NCBI GenBank assembly: GCA_021845835.1
Contig: JAJZVE010000068.1
Coordinates: 1-12,217, forward strand
Source: Pseudomonadota bacterium
GTDB taxonomy: Bacteria > Pseudomonadota > Alphaproteobacteria > Acetobacterales > Acetobacteraceae
Direction of reading: 5' to 3'
DNA: 12,217 nucleotides
Shown here: positions 1 to 8,565 of the stretch, piece by piece
Numbering within the stretch: position 1 is the stretch's first letter
Layout: each line of letters begins with the position of its first letter
Notes under the pieces: generated by a model
Databases searched by the model: none
The model's input: only the letters and a program-made list of their open reading frames with translations
Told to the model about the DNA's origin: nothing
Translations under genes and position numbers: made by a program

Positions 1-340
<340 letters not shown>

Positions 341-656
341 ATCCCCGCCCCGCCGCTCACACGGCAAAGCGAAATGAACTCAGACCCAACTCACCCACCT
401 GATCCATATGCCCCTCACAGAACACCTGAACCAGACAAACATCGGAACATCTGTCTACGCATCAGATCAAAGATACGCCAACAAACACCCCAAAAAGCCA
501 GGTCCATAACCAAACCAAACCCAACCTCCCAAACACCGTCGCTCATCACAACAGCCACAGGGCGCCGCCTACGTATCCCTTCCATCCAGATTCTGCTGTC
601 AAGGAACATCCCGTTGCCGGGTTCCACTGAGCCGCTTCTTGGCGGCCCGCGTCGGT
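341..656 (-). other. 16S rRNA leader (pre-rRNA 5' region)
   Basis: This stretch between the proposed promoter and the 16S start holds no plausible gene. The transcribed strand is G/T-rich and nearly free of C over about 420-545: on the plus strand, 481-540 has 26 C but only 4 G. A sequence somewhat like the antitermination boxA (TGTTCTGTGAG, minus strand, 424 to 414) lies about 75 nt before the 16S. It matches the boxA consensus only in part, so I treat it as a weak candidate. The leader normally pairs with sequence downstream of the 16S for RNase III processing; that partner is outside the window. Confidence 0.6.
572..602 (-). promoter_or_regulatory. possible second rRNA promoter
   Basis: A second perfect TTGACA is present on the minus strand (602 to 597), about 90 nt nearer the 16S gene. 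The best -10-like hexamer, GATACG (577 to 572), is at the long spacing of 19 and matches the consensus at only three positions. Tandem promoters are common for rRNA operons, but this one is weak and could be a chance -35. Confidence 0.25.
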
Positions 657-663
657 GAGGCGC

Positions 664-692
664 TATCTAGGCCCCGCGCCCCTCGGTGTCAA
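664..692 (-). promoter_or_regulatory. probable rRNA operon promoter
   Basis: On the minus strand a perfect -35 box TTGACA (692 to 687) is separated by exactly 17 nt from TAGATA (669 to 664), a 3-of-6 match to the -10 consensus. A GC-rich discriminator follows (GCGCCTCACC). Transcription would start near 657 and give a leader of about 317 nt before the 16S gene. The perfect -35, ideal spacing and position support the call; the -10 is only moderate. The -35 lies inside a perfect inverted repeat described separately. Confidence 0.55.
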
Positions 693-705
693 CGCCGTGA
701 CACCG
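684..705. repeat. perfect 8-bp dyad overlapping the rRNA promoter -35 box
   Basis: CGGTGTCA (684-691), a 6-nt spacer, then TGACACCG (698-705) form a perfect inverted repeat. The -35 hexamer of the rRNA promoter (687-692, minus strand) falls within its left arm. The position is that expected for a repressor or activator operator, but the protein is unknown. It could also be chance, or a hairpin at the end of something upstream. Confidence 0.5.
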
Positions 706-846
706 GGCGGCGGAAACCACGAAATCCCGCCGAATTCTGCGCTTCAGCCGCGCCGAGCCAAGCAACTTATCGGGTCAGGCCCGGTCAGTAAAGGTATTAC
801 CAACCCGCATACCTCGCGGCCTTGCTATGAACGAGACGCTCTGCCA
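706..846. other. intergenic stretch between rRNA promoter and clpB 3' end
   Basis: I see no gene, RNA or repeat of note here. On the minus strand it is the region just upstream of the rRNA -35 box and could carry UP-element or activator sites, but there is no clear A/T tract. Base composition is less GC-rich than in the flanking clpB gene. Confidence 0.4.
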
Positions 847-886
847 GCCGCGGGCGAGGCGGATCCGGCCGCCCCGCCCGCGCGGC
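847..886 (-). terminator. terminator-like GC-rich hairpin after clpB
   Basis: The arms 852-862 (GGGCGAGGCGG) and 869-879 (CCGCCCCGCCC) pair around a 6-nt loop. Past a 2-nt bulge, outer arms 847-851 and 882-886 also pair. On the plus strand the stem has one A-C mismatch, which in RNA from the minus strand becomes a G-U pair. The stem is therefore complete only in the clpB direction. It begins 2 nt after the clpB stop. No U-run follows, so termination may be incomplete or the hairpin may stabilise the mRNA 3' end. Confidence 0.5.
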
Positions 887-888
887 CA

Positions 889-3471
<2,583 letters not shown>

Positions 3472-3513
3472 ACCCTGTTGTCCCTCTGCAGGCGACCGGC
3501 GTGACCGTCCCTG

Positions 3514-3545
3514 ATATAGGCAACGCTCACCCTGTTCTCGCCTGC
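3514..3545 (-). promoter_or_regulatory. candidate clpB promoter (RpoH-like -10)
   Basis: CCTATAT on the minus strand (3520 to 3514), 43 nt before the clpB start, fits the CYTATNT form of the -10 box of alphaproteobacterial heat-shock sigma factor RpoH. No clear CTTG -35 element lies at the right distance, so the assignment rests on the -10 and on the known heat-shock control of clpB in other bacteria. The 132-nt gap must also serve the divergent MOSC gene, for which I see no obvious promoter. Confidence 0.35.
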
Positions 3546-3603
3546 CGAAATGGGGGATGATCCACGTCAACTCAAGAGGTTCCTGGGTCGGGGTTCGCCA
3601 CGC

Positions 3604-4362
3604 ATGCGCATCGAGCATCTCTATCGCTACCCTGTGAAGGGACTGACCGCGGAGGCGCTCGAACAGGTCACGGTGGAAGCCGGCGGCACGCTGCCGTGGG
3701 ACCGCGCCTTCGCGCTCGCGCAGGGCGACGCGCCATTCGATCCCGCGGTGCCGCGTTGGCTGCCGAAAGCACATTTCATGTGCCTGATGGCCAACGCGCG
3801 CGCCGCCCTGCTGCGGGCGAGCTTCGATGCGCCGACCGCCATGCTGCTGATCCGCGCGCCGGATGGCAGCCACGTCGTCGCCTCGCCGCTCAGCGAGGCC
3901 GGGCGCGCGCAGCTTGGTGCGTGGCTCGCGGCGTTCCTGGGCGCGGAGGCGCGCGGGCAACCGCGCTTGCACCATGCGCCCGGTCACTCGTTCAGCGACC
4001 TGCGCGCCAAGGTGGTGAGCCTGATCAACCTCGCCAGCGTCGCCGATCTGGCGGGCCGCGCGGGGTCGCCGCGGCATCATCTGCGCTTCCGTGCCAACCT
4101 CTATCTTTCCGGAGCGGCGCCCTGGAGCGAACTCGACTGGGTCGGGCGAGAGCTGCTGGTGGGCGGGGCGCGGCTGCGGGTGGTCAAGCGCATCCCGCGC
4201 TGCGCCGCGACCGAGGTGAACCCCGAGACCGCGGAGCGCGACGCGCATCCGGTCGCCGAGCTGCGCACCGCCTTCGGCCACCACGATCTCGGCGTCTATG
4301 CCGAGGTGCTGGAGGGCGGGCAGATCGCCGTGGGCGACGCGGTCGAACTGCTGCCCACCTGA
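3604..4362 (+). CDS. MOSC domain-containing protein (molybdenum-cofactor sulfurase C-terminal family)
   Basis: The 252-residue protein has the two-part build of stand-alone MOSC proteins: an N-terminal beta-barrel ([14 protein letters not shown], about 1-110) and a MOSC core (about 125-250). The conserved cysteine of the family is C200 in [14 protein letters not shown], the position that binds sulfur or molybdenum cofactor in mARC-type relatives; the [10 protein letters not shown] motif lies at 161-170. Such proteins are thought to carry sulfur or act as Moco-dependent reductases of N-hydroxylated compounds; the substrate here is unknown. I chose the ATG at 3604 because the family begins just there; an in-frame ATG at 3550 would add 18 residues without similarity. 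Neither has a strong Shine-Dalgarno sequence. The stop is only 3 bp from that of the convergent gene. Confidence 0.88.
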   Translation: MRIEHLYRYPVKGLTAEALEQVTVEAGGTLPWDRAFALAQGDAPFDPAVPRWLPKAHFMCLMANARAALLRASFDAPTAMLLIRAPDGSHVVASPLSEAGRAQLGAWLAAFLGAEARGQPRLHHAPGHSFSDLRAKVVSLINLASVADLAGRAGSPRHHLRFRANLYLSGAAPWSELDWVGRELLVGGARLRVVKRIPRCAATEVNPETAERDAHPVAELRTAFGHHDLGVYAEVLEGGQIAVGDAVELLPT

Positions 4363-4365
4363 CCG

Positions 4366-5172
4366 CTACATCGCGAGCCAGCGCAGCGCCCGCTCCACCG
4401 ACCGCGCGACCGCCACGCGGCCGTCGGCAAGGATGGCGCGGTCCCACCACGCGCCATAGACCCGCTCATAGGCAAACGGCGCGACGGCGTCGGCGATGCG
4501 GCGCACGCCGGCCGGGCCGAGCGGGATCCAGTTGGGATAGCTGCGCATGAACCCGGCGGTCCTGCGGTCGGCCGCGACCTGGATGATGTCGCCGGAGAGC
4601 AGCGCCCCCTGCCCCTCCGCCCCCGCCGGCCAGTGCAGCATGGCGGCGCCGTCGAAATGGCCGGGGGCGTGGATCAGCGTCAGGCCGCCCGGCAGCGCGT
4701 GCGTCGCGCCCGACCAGAAGCGGATCGCCGGGTCCGGACGCATCACCCATTGCCGGTCGGCCTCGTGCAGCCACACCGGCGCATCGCAGGCGTGCGCCCA
4801 TTCCACCATGCTGCTGTAGTAATGCGGATGCGAAATCGCGATCGCCGCGAGGCCGCCGAGCGCGCGGATCAGCGCCACCGTCGCGTCGTCGAGGAAGCTG
4901 ATGCAGTCCCACAGCACGTTGCCGGCCGCCGTCCGCACCAGCAGGGCGCGCTGGCCGATGGCGAAGCCCGGCATGGTGCCGATACCGAACAGGTCCGGCT
5001 CGTACTGGCGCCAGGCGTTCCAGTGCGTGATCCGCATCCGCTCCAGCGTGGTCCAGGCCTGTCCGCCCGGCGGCAGGTACTGCCGCTCGTCCCCGCACAC
5101 CGGGCAGGACGCGGGCGGCGCCTCGGCCGGCGGATACTGCACGCCGCAGGTCACGCAGATGAACGCCGGCAT
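4366..5172 (-). CDS. zinc-ribbon/rubredoxin-like plus metallo-beta-lactamase-fold hydrolase
   Basis: The 268-residue protein starts with a small metal-binding knuckle pair, CVTCG (C6, C9) and CPVCGD (C23, C26), with the spacing of rubredoxin-like or zinc-ribbon domains. A metallo-beta-lactamase (MBL) fold follows (about 50-268). MBL landmarks are SHPHYYSS (H115, H117), HAPGHFDG (H172) and LLSGD (D195). The usual HxHxDH motif reads HPHYYS, so the Asp and second His of metal site 2 are replaced by Tyr and Ser. It may bind one metal or use a different site; function is unknown. The ATG at 5172 has a strong AAGGAGGGG ribosome site 5 nt upstream, inside the 18-nt gap to the stop of the penicillin-binding protein gene, so the two are probably co-transcribed. 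No signal peptide is seen; it should be cytoplasmic. Confidence 0.88.
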   Translation of the reverse strand: MPAFICVTCGVQYPPAEAPPASCPVCGDERQYLPPGGQAWTTLERMRITHWNAWRQYEPDLFGIGTMPGFAIGQRALLVRTAAGNVLWDCISFLDDATVALIRALGGLAAIAISHPHYYSSMVEWAHACDAPVWLHEADRQWVMRPDPAIRFWSGATHALPGGLTLIHAPGHFDGAAMLHWPAGAEGQGALLSGDIIQVAADRRTAGFMRSYPNWIPLGPAGVRRIADAVAPFAYERVYGAWWDRAILADGRVAVARSVERALRWLAM

Positions 5173-5190
5173 CGTCGCCCCTCCTTGCTG

Positions 5191-7014
5191 TCAGCCGCGC
5201 AGGTCCGCCGCGATCTCGCGGAACAGCCGGGCGGGCAGGCTGCCGCCGGTCACGCCCTGCATCGGCCGGTCGTCGTCGTTGCCGAGCCAGACGCCGATCG
5301 CCGCGCCGCCGGTGCAGCCGACGAACCAGGCGTCGCGAAAATCCTGCGTCGTGCCGGTCTTGCCGGCAACCTGCCGCCCTGCGATCGCCGCCGCCCGGCC
5401 GCTGCCGTGCGCCACCACCGCCGTCATCATGCGCAGCATCATTGCATCCAGCTCGGGCGCGATGACGCGCGGCGGCGGGGCGCGGAGCGGCATGGTGGTC
5501 CGCCCCTCGGCATGGATCGCCTCGATCCCGGTGGGGGTCACGCGCAGCCCGCCGTTGCAGAACGCCGCGTAGGCGCCGGTGAGTTCCAGCACGCCGACAT
5601 CGCCGGTGCCGAGCGCCAGCGTCATGTTGTCGGGCAGCCTGTCGGCGATGCCGAGCCGGTGCGCCACCGCCGCCACCGCCCCCGGCCCGCCCGCCGCCTG
5701 TTCCAGCCGCACCGCGACCGTGTTCAGGCTTTCCGCCAGCGCGTCCTCCATCGTCACCAGCCCGCGGAAGCGGCCGTCGAAATTGGACGGGCTCCAGCCG
5801 CCGAGATGCAGCGGCGCGTCCTCGATCAGGTCGTCCGGCCGCGTACCGTGCTCCAGGGCGGCGAGCCAGACGAACGGCTTGAACGCCGACCCAGGCTGGC
5901 GGCGGGCCAGCACGGCACGGTTGAAGCTGCTCGTCCGATGGTCGCGCCCGCCGACCATCGCGCGCACCGCGCCGGTCGCCGCGTCCAGCACCACCGCCGC
6001 GCCCTCGCCCACGCCGAGCCGCGCGCCCGGCCCGTCCAGCAGCGCGGCGAGCTTCGCCTCGGCATCGGCCTGCAGGCGGCTGTCGAGCGTGGTGCGGACG
6101 GTCGCGTCCTGGTTTTCCGCCAGCAGCGCCTCAGCGCCCTGGGCGGCCCAGTCGGCGAACCAGCCGGCGCCGCCGGTGGGCGGGGGGAAGCGGATCCCGG
6201 CCGCGGCCTGCGTTGCCTCGGCGGCGGTGATGGCGCCGGTCTCCGCCAGCGCGGCCAGCACCTCGCGCGCCCGCGCCGCCGCCGCCGCCGGATCGGTGCG
6301 CGGCGAGAAGCGGGAGGGTGCGCGCGGCAGCCCGGCCAGCACCGCCGCCTGCCACAGCGCGACGCGCCGTGCCGGCACGCCGAAATAGAGCCGCGCCGCC
6401 GCATCCACCCCCCAGGCGCCGGCGCCGAGATAGACGCGGTTGAGCCAGATTTCGAGGATCTCGCGCTTGGTGAAATGCCGCTCCAGCCACAGCGTCAGCA
6501 GCACTTCCTGCACCTTGCGGCGGAAGGTACGGACATTGCTGAGAAACAGGTTCTTCGCCACCTGCTGCGTCAGCGTCGAGCCGCCCTGCACCACATGGCC
6601 CGCCCGCACATCGACCAGCGCGGCGCGCGCAATGCCAAGCGGGTCGAGGCCCCAGTGCCACCAGAACCGCCGGTCCTCCACCGCCACCACCGCCGCCGGC
6701 AGATAGGGCGGCAGGTCGGAAAGCCGCACCGTGTCGCCCACCACGTCGCCGTAGCTCGCGAACACATGGCCGGCACGGTCTGTGAGCGTCAGGCTGGGGC
6801 GGCGGACGGCATCCAGCGCCGTTTCCGGCCGCGGCAGGTCGCGGGCGAACCACAGCAGCAGCACGCCCAGCAGCAGCGTGCCCCACACGCCGCCGATCAG
6901 CGCCCAGCGCAGCAGCCGCCAGCGGCGCCGGCGCCGGCGCGGCGGCGGCAGTGCCACCGCCGGCGGCGGCGGAGCACCATGAGGCAGGCCGTAGAACGGC
7001 GGCGCGCGGTACAT
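5191..7014 (-). CDS. class A penicillin-binding protein (bifunctional transglycosylase/transpeptidase, PBP1A type)
   Basis: This 607-residue enzyme polymerises lipid II into glycan strands and cross-links them on the periplasmic face of the inner membrane. In order: a cytoplasmic Pro- and Arg-rich tail (PPPP, PPP, then six Arg, 1-34), one membrane helix (about 37-56), a GT51 glycosyltransferase (about 75-245) with EDRRFWWHWG (catalytic E113), GGSTLTQQVAKN (144-155) and RKVQE (166-170), and a transpeptidase (about 335-600) with SAFK (S376 nucleophile, K379), SLN (429-431) and KTGT (552-555). All catalytic motifs are intact. At 607 residues it is compact, lacking the inserted OB-like domain of long PBP1A and extra C-terminal domains. 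The ATG at 7014 has GGGAGGACG just upstream. It is first in a likely operon with the MBL-fold gene. Confidence 0.95.
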   Translation of the reverse strand: MYRAPPFYGLPHGAPPPPAVALPPPRRRRRRWRLLRWALIGGVWGTLLLGVLLLWFARDLPRPETALDAVRRPSLTLTDRAGHVFASYGDVVGDTVRLSDLPPYLPAAVVAVEDRRFWWHWGLDPLGIARAALVDVRAGHVVQGGSTLTQQVAKNLFLSNVRTFRRKVQEVLLTLWLERHFTKREILEIWLNRVYLGAGAWGVDAAARLYFGVPARRVALWQAAVLAGLPRAPSRFSPRTDPAAAAARAREVLAALAETGAITAAEATQAAAGIRFPPPTGGAGWFADWAAQGAEALLAENQDATVRTTLDSRLQADAEAKLAALLDGPGARLGVGEGAAVVLDAATGAVRAMVGGRDHRTSSFNRAVLARRQPGSAFKPFVWLAALEHGTRPDDLIEDAPLHLGGWSPSNFDGRFRGLVTMEDALAESLNTVAVRLEQAAGGPGAVAAVAHRLGIADRLPDNMTLALGTGDVGVLELTGAYAAFCNGGLRVTPTGIEAIHAEGRTTMPLRAPPPRVIAPELDAMMLRMMTAVVAHGSGRAAAIAGRQVAGKTGTTQDFRDAWFVGCTGGAAIGVWLGNDDDRPMQGVTGGSLPARLFREIAADLRG

Positions 7015-7062
7015 CGTCCTCCCTTACCCGCAATCGCCGGCGCGCCGCCACGGCGGTGCGCT

Positions 7063-7076
7063 TGCCCGGCCGGGCA
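7063..7076. repeat. perfect 14-bp palindrome between PBP and dehydrogenase genes
   Basis: TGCCCGGCCGGGCA is a perfect palindrome without spacer, lying in the 98-nt region between the divergent PBP and dehydrogenase genes. It may be an operator, but GC-only palindromes arise easily in DNA of this composition. Confidence 0.4.
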
Positions 7077-7079
7077 CGG

Positions 7080-7100
7080 CTTTGCAGTATGGGTGCAAAG
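7080..7100. promoter_or_regulatory. perfect inverted repeat upstream of the dehydrogenase ribosome site
   Basis: CTTTGCA (7080-7086), a 7-nt spacer GTATGGG, and TGCAAAG (7094-7100) form a perfect dyad. It ends 2 nt before the AGGAG ribosome site (7103-7107) and 12 nt before the start codon. It could be an operator for an unknown regulator or, in mRNA, a hairpin next to the ribosome site. Its arms are more A/T-rich than the surroundings, making chance less likely. Confidence 0.5.
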
Positions 7101-7112
7101 TCAGGAGTCCCC

Positions 7113-8021
7113 ATGCAAGGCCTGTTCGCCGACGCGACCGAAGAACTCGCCGCCGTCTTTCGTCGCGTGGTCCGCCCCGACGATCGGCCGGTCGCGATCA
7201 ACCTGCAGCACGACGTGGCACCGCACGAGCTGCCGGGGCTGCTTGCGGGCCACCGCTTCGCGCTGATCGACCACACCACGCTGCCGACCGAGACGATGCG
7301 CGCCTGCCCCGACCTGCGGCACGTCATTTTCCTCGGCACCGGGGCGCGCAGCTACATGGACCCCGAGGCGCTGGCCGCGCTCGGCATCACCGTCCACACC
7401 ATCCGCGGCTACGGCGACACGGCGGTCGCCGAGCACGCGGTCGCGCTGATGTGGGCGGCGGCGCGCGGCCTCGCCGCGATGGACCGGGCGATCCGCGCCG
7501 GCGACTGGCCGCGCACCGAGGGCATGCAGCTGACCGGCAAGACGCTGGGCCTGATCGGCTTCGGCGGCATCGCGGCGGAGGTGGCACGGATCGCCGCCGG
7601 CTCCGGCATGCGCGTGCTGGCCTGGAACCGCTCGGCCAGGGCGGCGCCGGGGGTGAGCTTCGTCGAGCTCGACACGCTGCTCGCCGAGAGCCACGTGGTC
7701 AGCCTGCATCTGCTGCTGACCGACGCGACGCGCGGCTTTCTGTCCGCCGCGCGGCTGGCGCAACTGCGGCCCGGCGCGATCCTGGTCAACACCGCCCGCG
7801 GCGCGCTACTGGACGAGGCGGCGCTGGTCGAGGCGCTGCGCGCCGGGCGGATCGGCCACGCGGCGCTCGATGTGTTCGTGGAGGAGCCGCTGCCGGCGGG
7901 CCATGCGCTGGCAGCGCTGGCGAACGTGACGCTGTCGGCGCACAGCGCGTTCCGCACCCCGGAGGCGAGCGAGACGCTGTTGCGCCGTGCCCTGGACATC
8001 GCCCGCGCCCTGCCCGAATGA
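7113..8021 (+). CDS. D-2-hydroxyacid dehydrogenase family protein (NAD(P)-dependent)
   Basis: The 302-residue protein belongs to the D-isomer-specific 2-hydroxyacid dehydrogenases, which interconvert 2-oxoacids and D-2-hydroxyacids in the cytoplasm. The nucleotide-binding motif GLIGFGGIA lies at 146-154; the last glycine of the usual GxGxxG is Ala. The catalytic triad is R229 (NTARGALLDE), E258 (LDVFVEEPLP) and H277 (LSAHSAF). W171-N172-R173 follows the second Rossmann strand, where an Arg often accompanies NADPH preference; this is only a hint. The length is slightly below the usual 310-330. The exact substrate (glyoxylate, hydroxypyruvate, phosphonate or another) cannot be read from sequence. 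The ATG at 7113 has AGGAG 5 nt upstream; the frame is open further upstream but lacks family similarity. tRNA-Leu follows 14 nt after the stop. Confidence 0.93.
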   Translation: MQGLFADATEELAAVFRRVVRPDDRPVAINLQHDVAPHELPGLLAGHRFALIDHTTLPTETMRACPDLRHVIFLGTGARSYMDPEALAALGITVHTIRGYGDTAVAEHAVALMWAAARGLAAMDRAIRAGDWPRTEGMQLTGKTLGLIGFGGIAAEVARIAAGSGMRVLAWNRSARAAPGVSFVELDTLLAESHVVSLHLLLTDATRGFLSAARLAQLRPGAILVNTARGALLDEAALVEALRAGRIGHAALDVFVEEPLPAGHALAALANVTLSAHSAFRTPEASETLLRRALDIARALPE

Positions 8022-8035
8022 TCCCGCCCCGCGCG

Positions 8036-8117
8036 GCCCGCCTGGCGGAACGGCAGACGCAGCGGACTTAAAATCCGCAGCCCACAAGGCATGGGGGTTC
8101 GAGTCCCCCGGCGGGCA
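8036..8117 (+). tRNA. tRNA-Leu (anticodon UAA)
   Basis: The 82-nt sequence folds as a type II tRNA. The acceptor arms are GCCCGCC (8036-8042) and GGCGGGC (8110-8116), with discriminator A at 8117. The anticodon stem is GCGGA/TCCGC around the loop CTTAAAA, giving anticodon TAA (8069-8071), which reads UUA and UUG. A variable arm GCC-CACAA-GGC and a T arm GGGGG-TTCGAGT-CCCCC are present. CCA is not encoded. UUA is rare in genomes of this GC content, so demand for this tRNA is low but it remains essential. It lies 14 nt behind the dehydrogenase stop on the same strand and may share its transcript. Confidence 0.96.
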
Positions 8118-8124
8118 TGACATT

Positions 8125-8142
8125 GAGAAACTTAGATTTCTC
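8125..8142 (+). terminator. weak hairpin after tRNA-Leu
   Basis: GAGAAA and TTTCTC pair around the loop CTTAGA, 8 nt downstream of the tRNA. The stem is only 6 bp and A/T-rich, and no T-run follows, so it is at best a weak terminator or a processing signal. Confidence 0.25.
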
Positions 8143-8189
8143 CAGCCGGCACGACATCCGCGAAGCGCCGGGAAAATGCGCAATCCGGA

Positions 8190-8300
8190 CGACTCGGTCG
8201 CGCCGTCCATTGCCGCGCGCGTGCGGGCCAGCCGCATGAGCAGATCGCGCAGCGGCGCCGGGTAGAGAACCCAGGCATCGGGCAGCGCGGCGAAGGCCAC
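8190..8300 (-). pseudogene. remnant of a PIN-domain toxin (N-terminal part)
   Basis: On the minus strand, from a GTG at 8300, the reading frame gives VAFAALPDAWVLYPAPLRDL and continues LMRLAR (8226-8270 covers VLYPAPLRDLLMRLA). This is the N-terminal signature of PIN-domain RNase toxins, whose intact form reads about ALLDANVLYPAPLRDLLMRLA. The first catalytic Asp is kept (8277-8279), but two nearby positions are changed (Leu to Pro, Asn/Cys to Trp). After LMRLAR similarity is lost; a +1 frame gives RARQWTA (about 8201-8221), reminiscent of the next family motif (RARWT), suggesting a further frameshift. About 100 C-terminal residues, with the other acidic catalytic residues, are missing, so it cannot be active. 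It directly follows the antitoxin remnant, the usual gene order. The family call is from memory of the motif. Confidence 0.6.
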
Positions 8301-8309
8301 GCGATCAGT

Positions 8310-8470
8310 GCCCATGCCGAGGCCCTGACCTTCCTGCGTCAGTTGGTCCAGCAAGGCGCGGCTGCGGGCGGCGCTGCGCTCGCGATGGCGATCAGGTCGC
8401 GCAGATAGCCGCGCCGATGCGTCCCGGCCTTGTGGAACGAAGGGCGCCCGCTTCCGGCCGCCATACGACC
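8310..8470 (-). pseudogene. remnant of an excisionase/HTH-type antitoxin
   Basis: Minus-strand 8437-8387 encodes FHKAGTHRRGYLRDLIA, and 8354-8310, in another frame, LLDQLTQEGQGLGMG. Together they match the C-terminal half of the small helix-turn-helix antitoxins that precede PIN toxins (FHKVGTHRRVRL-DLLAYRER...LDELTREAQELGM). Restoring one T between 8386 and 8387 turns GCC-AT-CGC into GCC-TAT-CGC (A-Y-R) and joins the frames as DLIAYRERSAARSRALLDQL, the expected family sequence. Upstream, PEAGAL (near 8446) is in a third frame just before the FHK motif, so there is at least one more frameshift. The recognition helix and start are no longer readable. The intact protein bound its own promoter and neutralised the toxin; this copy cannot. 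Confidence 0.6.
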
Positions 8471-8500
8471 GAACAGCGCCAGCGCGTACGGTGCGGAACG

Positions 8501-8514
8501 ACACTCTACAGTGT
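8501..8514. repeat. inverted repeat ACACT-N4-AGTGT
   Basis: Perfect 5-bp arms around CTAC. It lies just upstream of the antitoxin remnant (minus strand) and about 50 nt before the nuclease gene (plus strand). It could be the old autoregulatory operator of the toxin-antitoxin operon, or chance. Confidence 0.35.
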
Positions 8515-8526
8515 GGAGGCAGCACT

Positions 8527-8551
8527 GACGTTGCGAGAACGTCGGCATAAT
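8527..8551 (+). promoter_or_regulatory. dyad and candidate -10 box before the nuclease gene
   Basis: GACGTT (8527-8532), 5 nt, AACGTC (8538-8543) is a perfect dyad. CATAAT (8546-8551), one mismatch from the -10 consensus, follows at once; the closest -35 match, CTGACG (8525-8530), is at a short spacing of 15. If used, transcription would begin around 8558, only some 8 nt before the nuclease ATG, leaving no room for a ribosome site. The dyad would then overlap the promoter as an operator. Confidence 0.35.
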
Positions 8552-8565
8552 GGCATTTTAACGGA

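Noticed and set aside
3472..4284. N-terminal extension of ClpB by 271 residues
   Set aside because: The extension is antisense to the MOSC gene and has no similarity to ClpB; the family start MDIEKF with a ribosome site is at 3471.
4633..7266. An 877-codon plus-strand open frame opposite the MBL and PBP genes
   Set aside because: It crosses the antisense of two well-supported genes and runs into the dehydrogenase in another frame; its composition is that of a GC-rich antisense frame.
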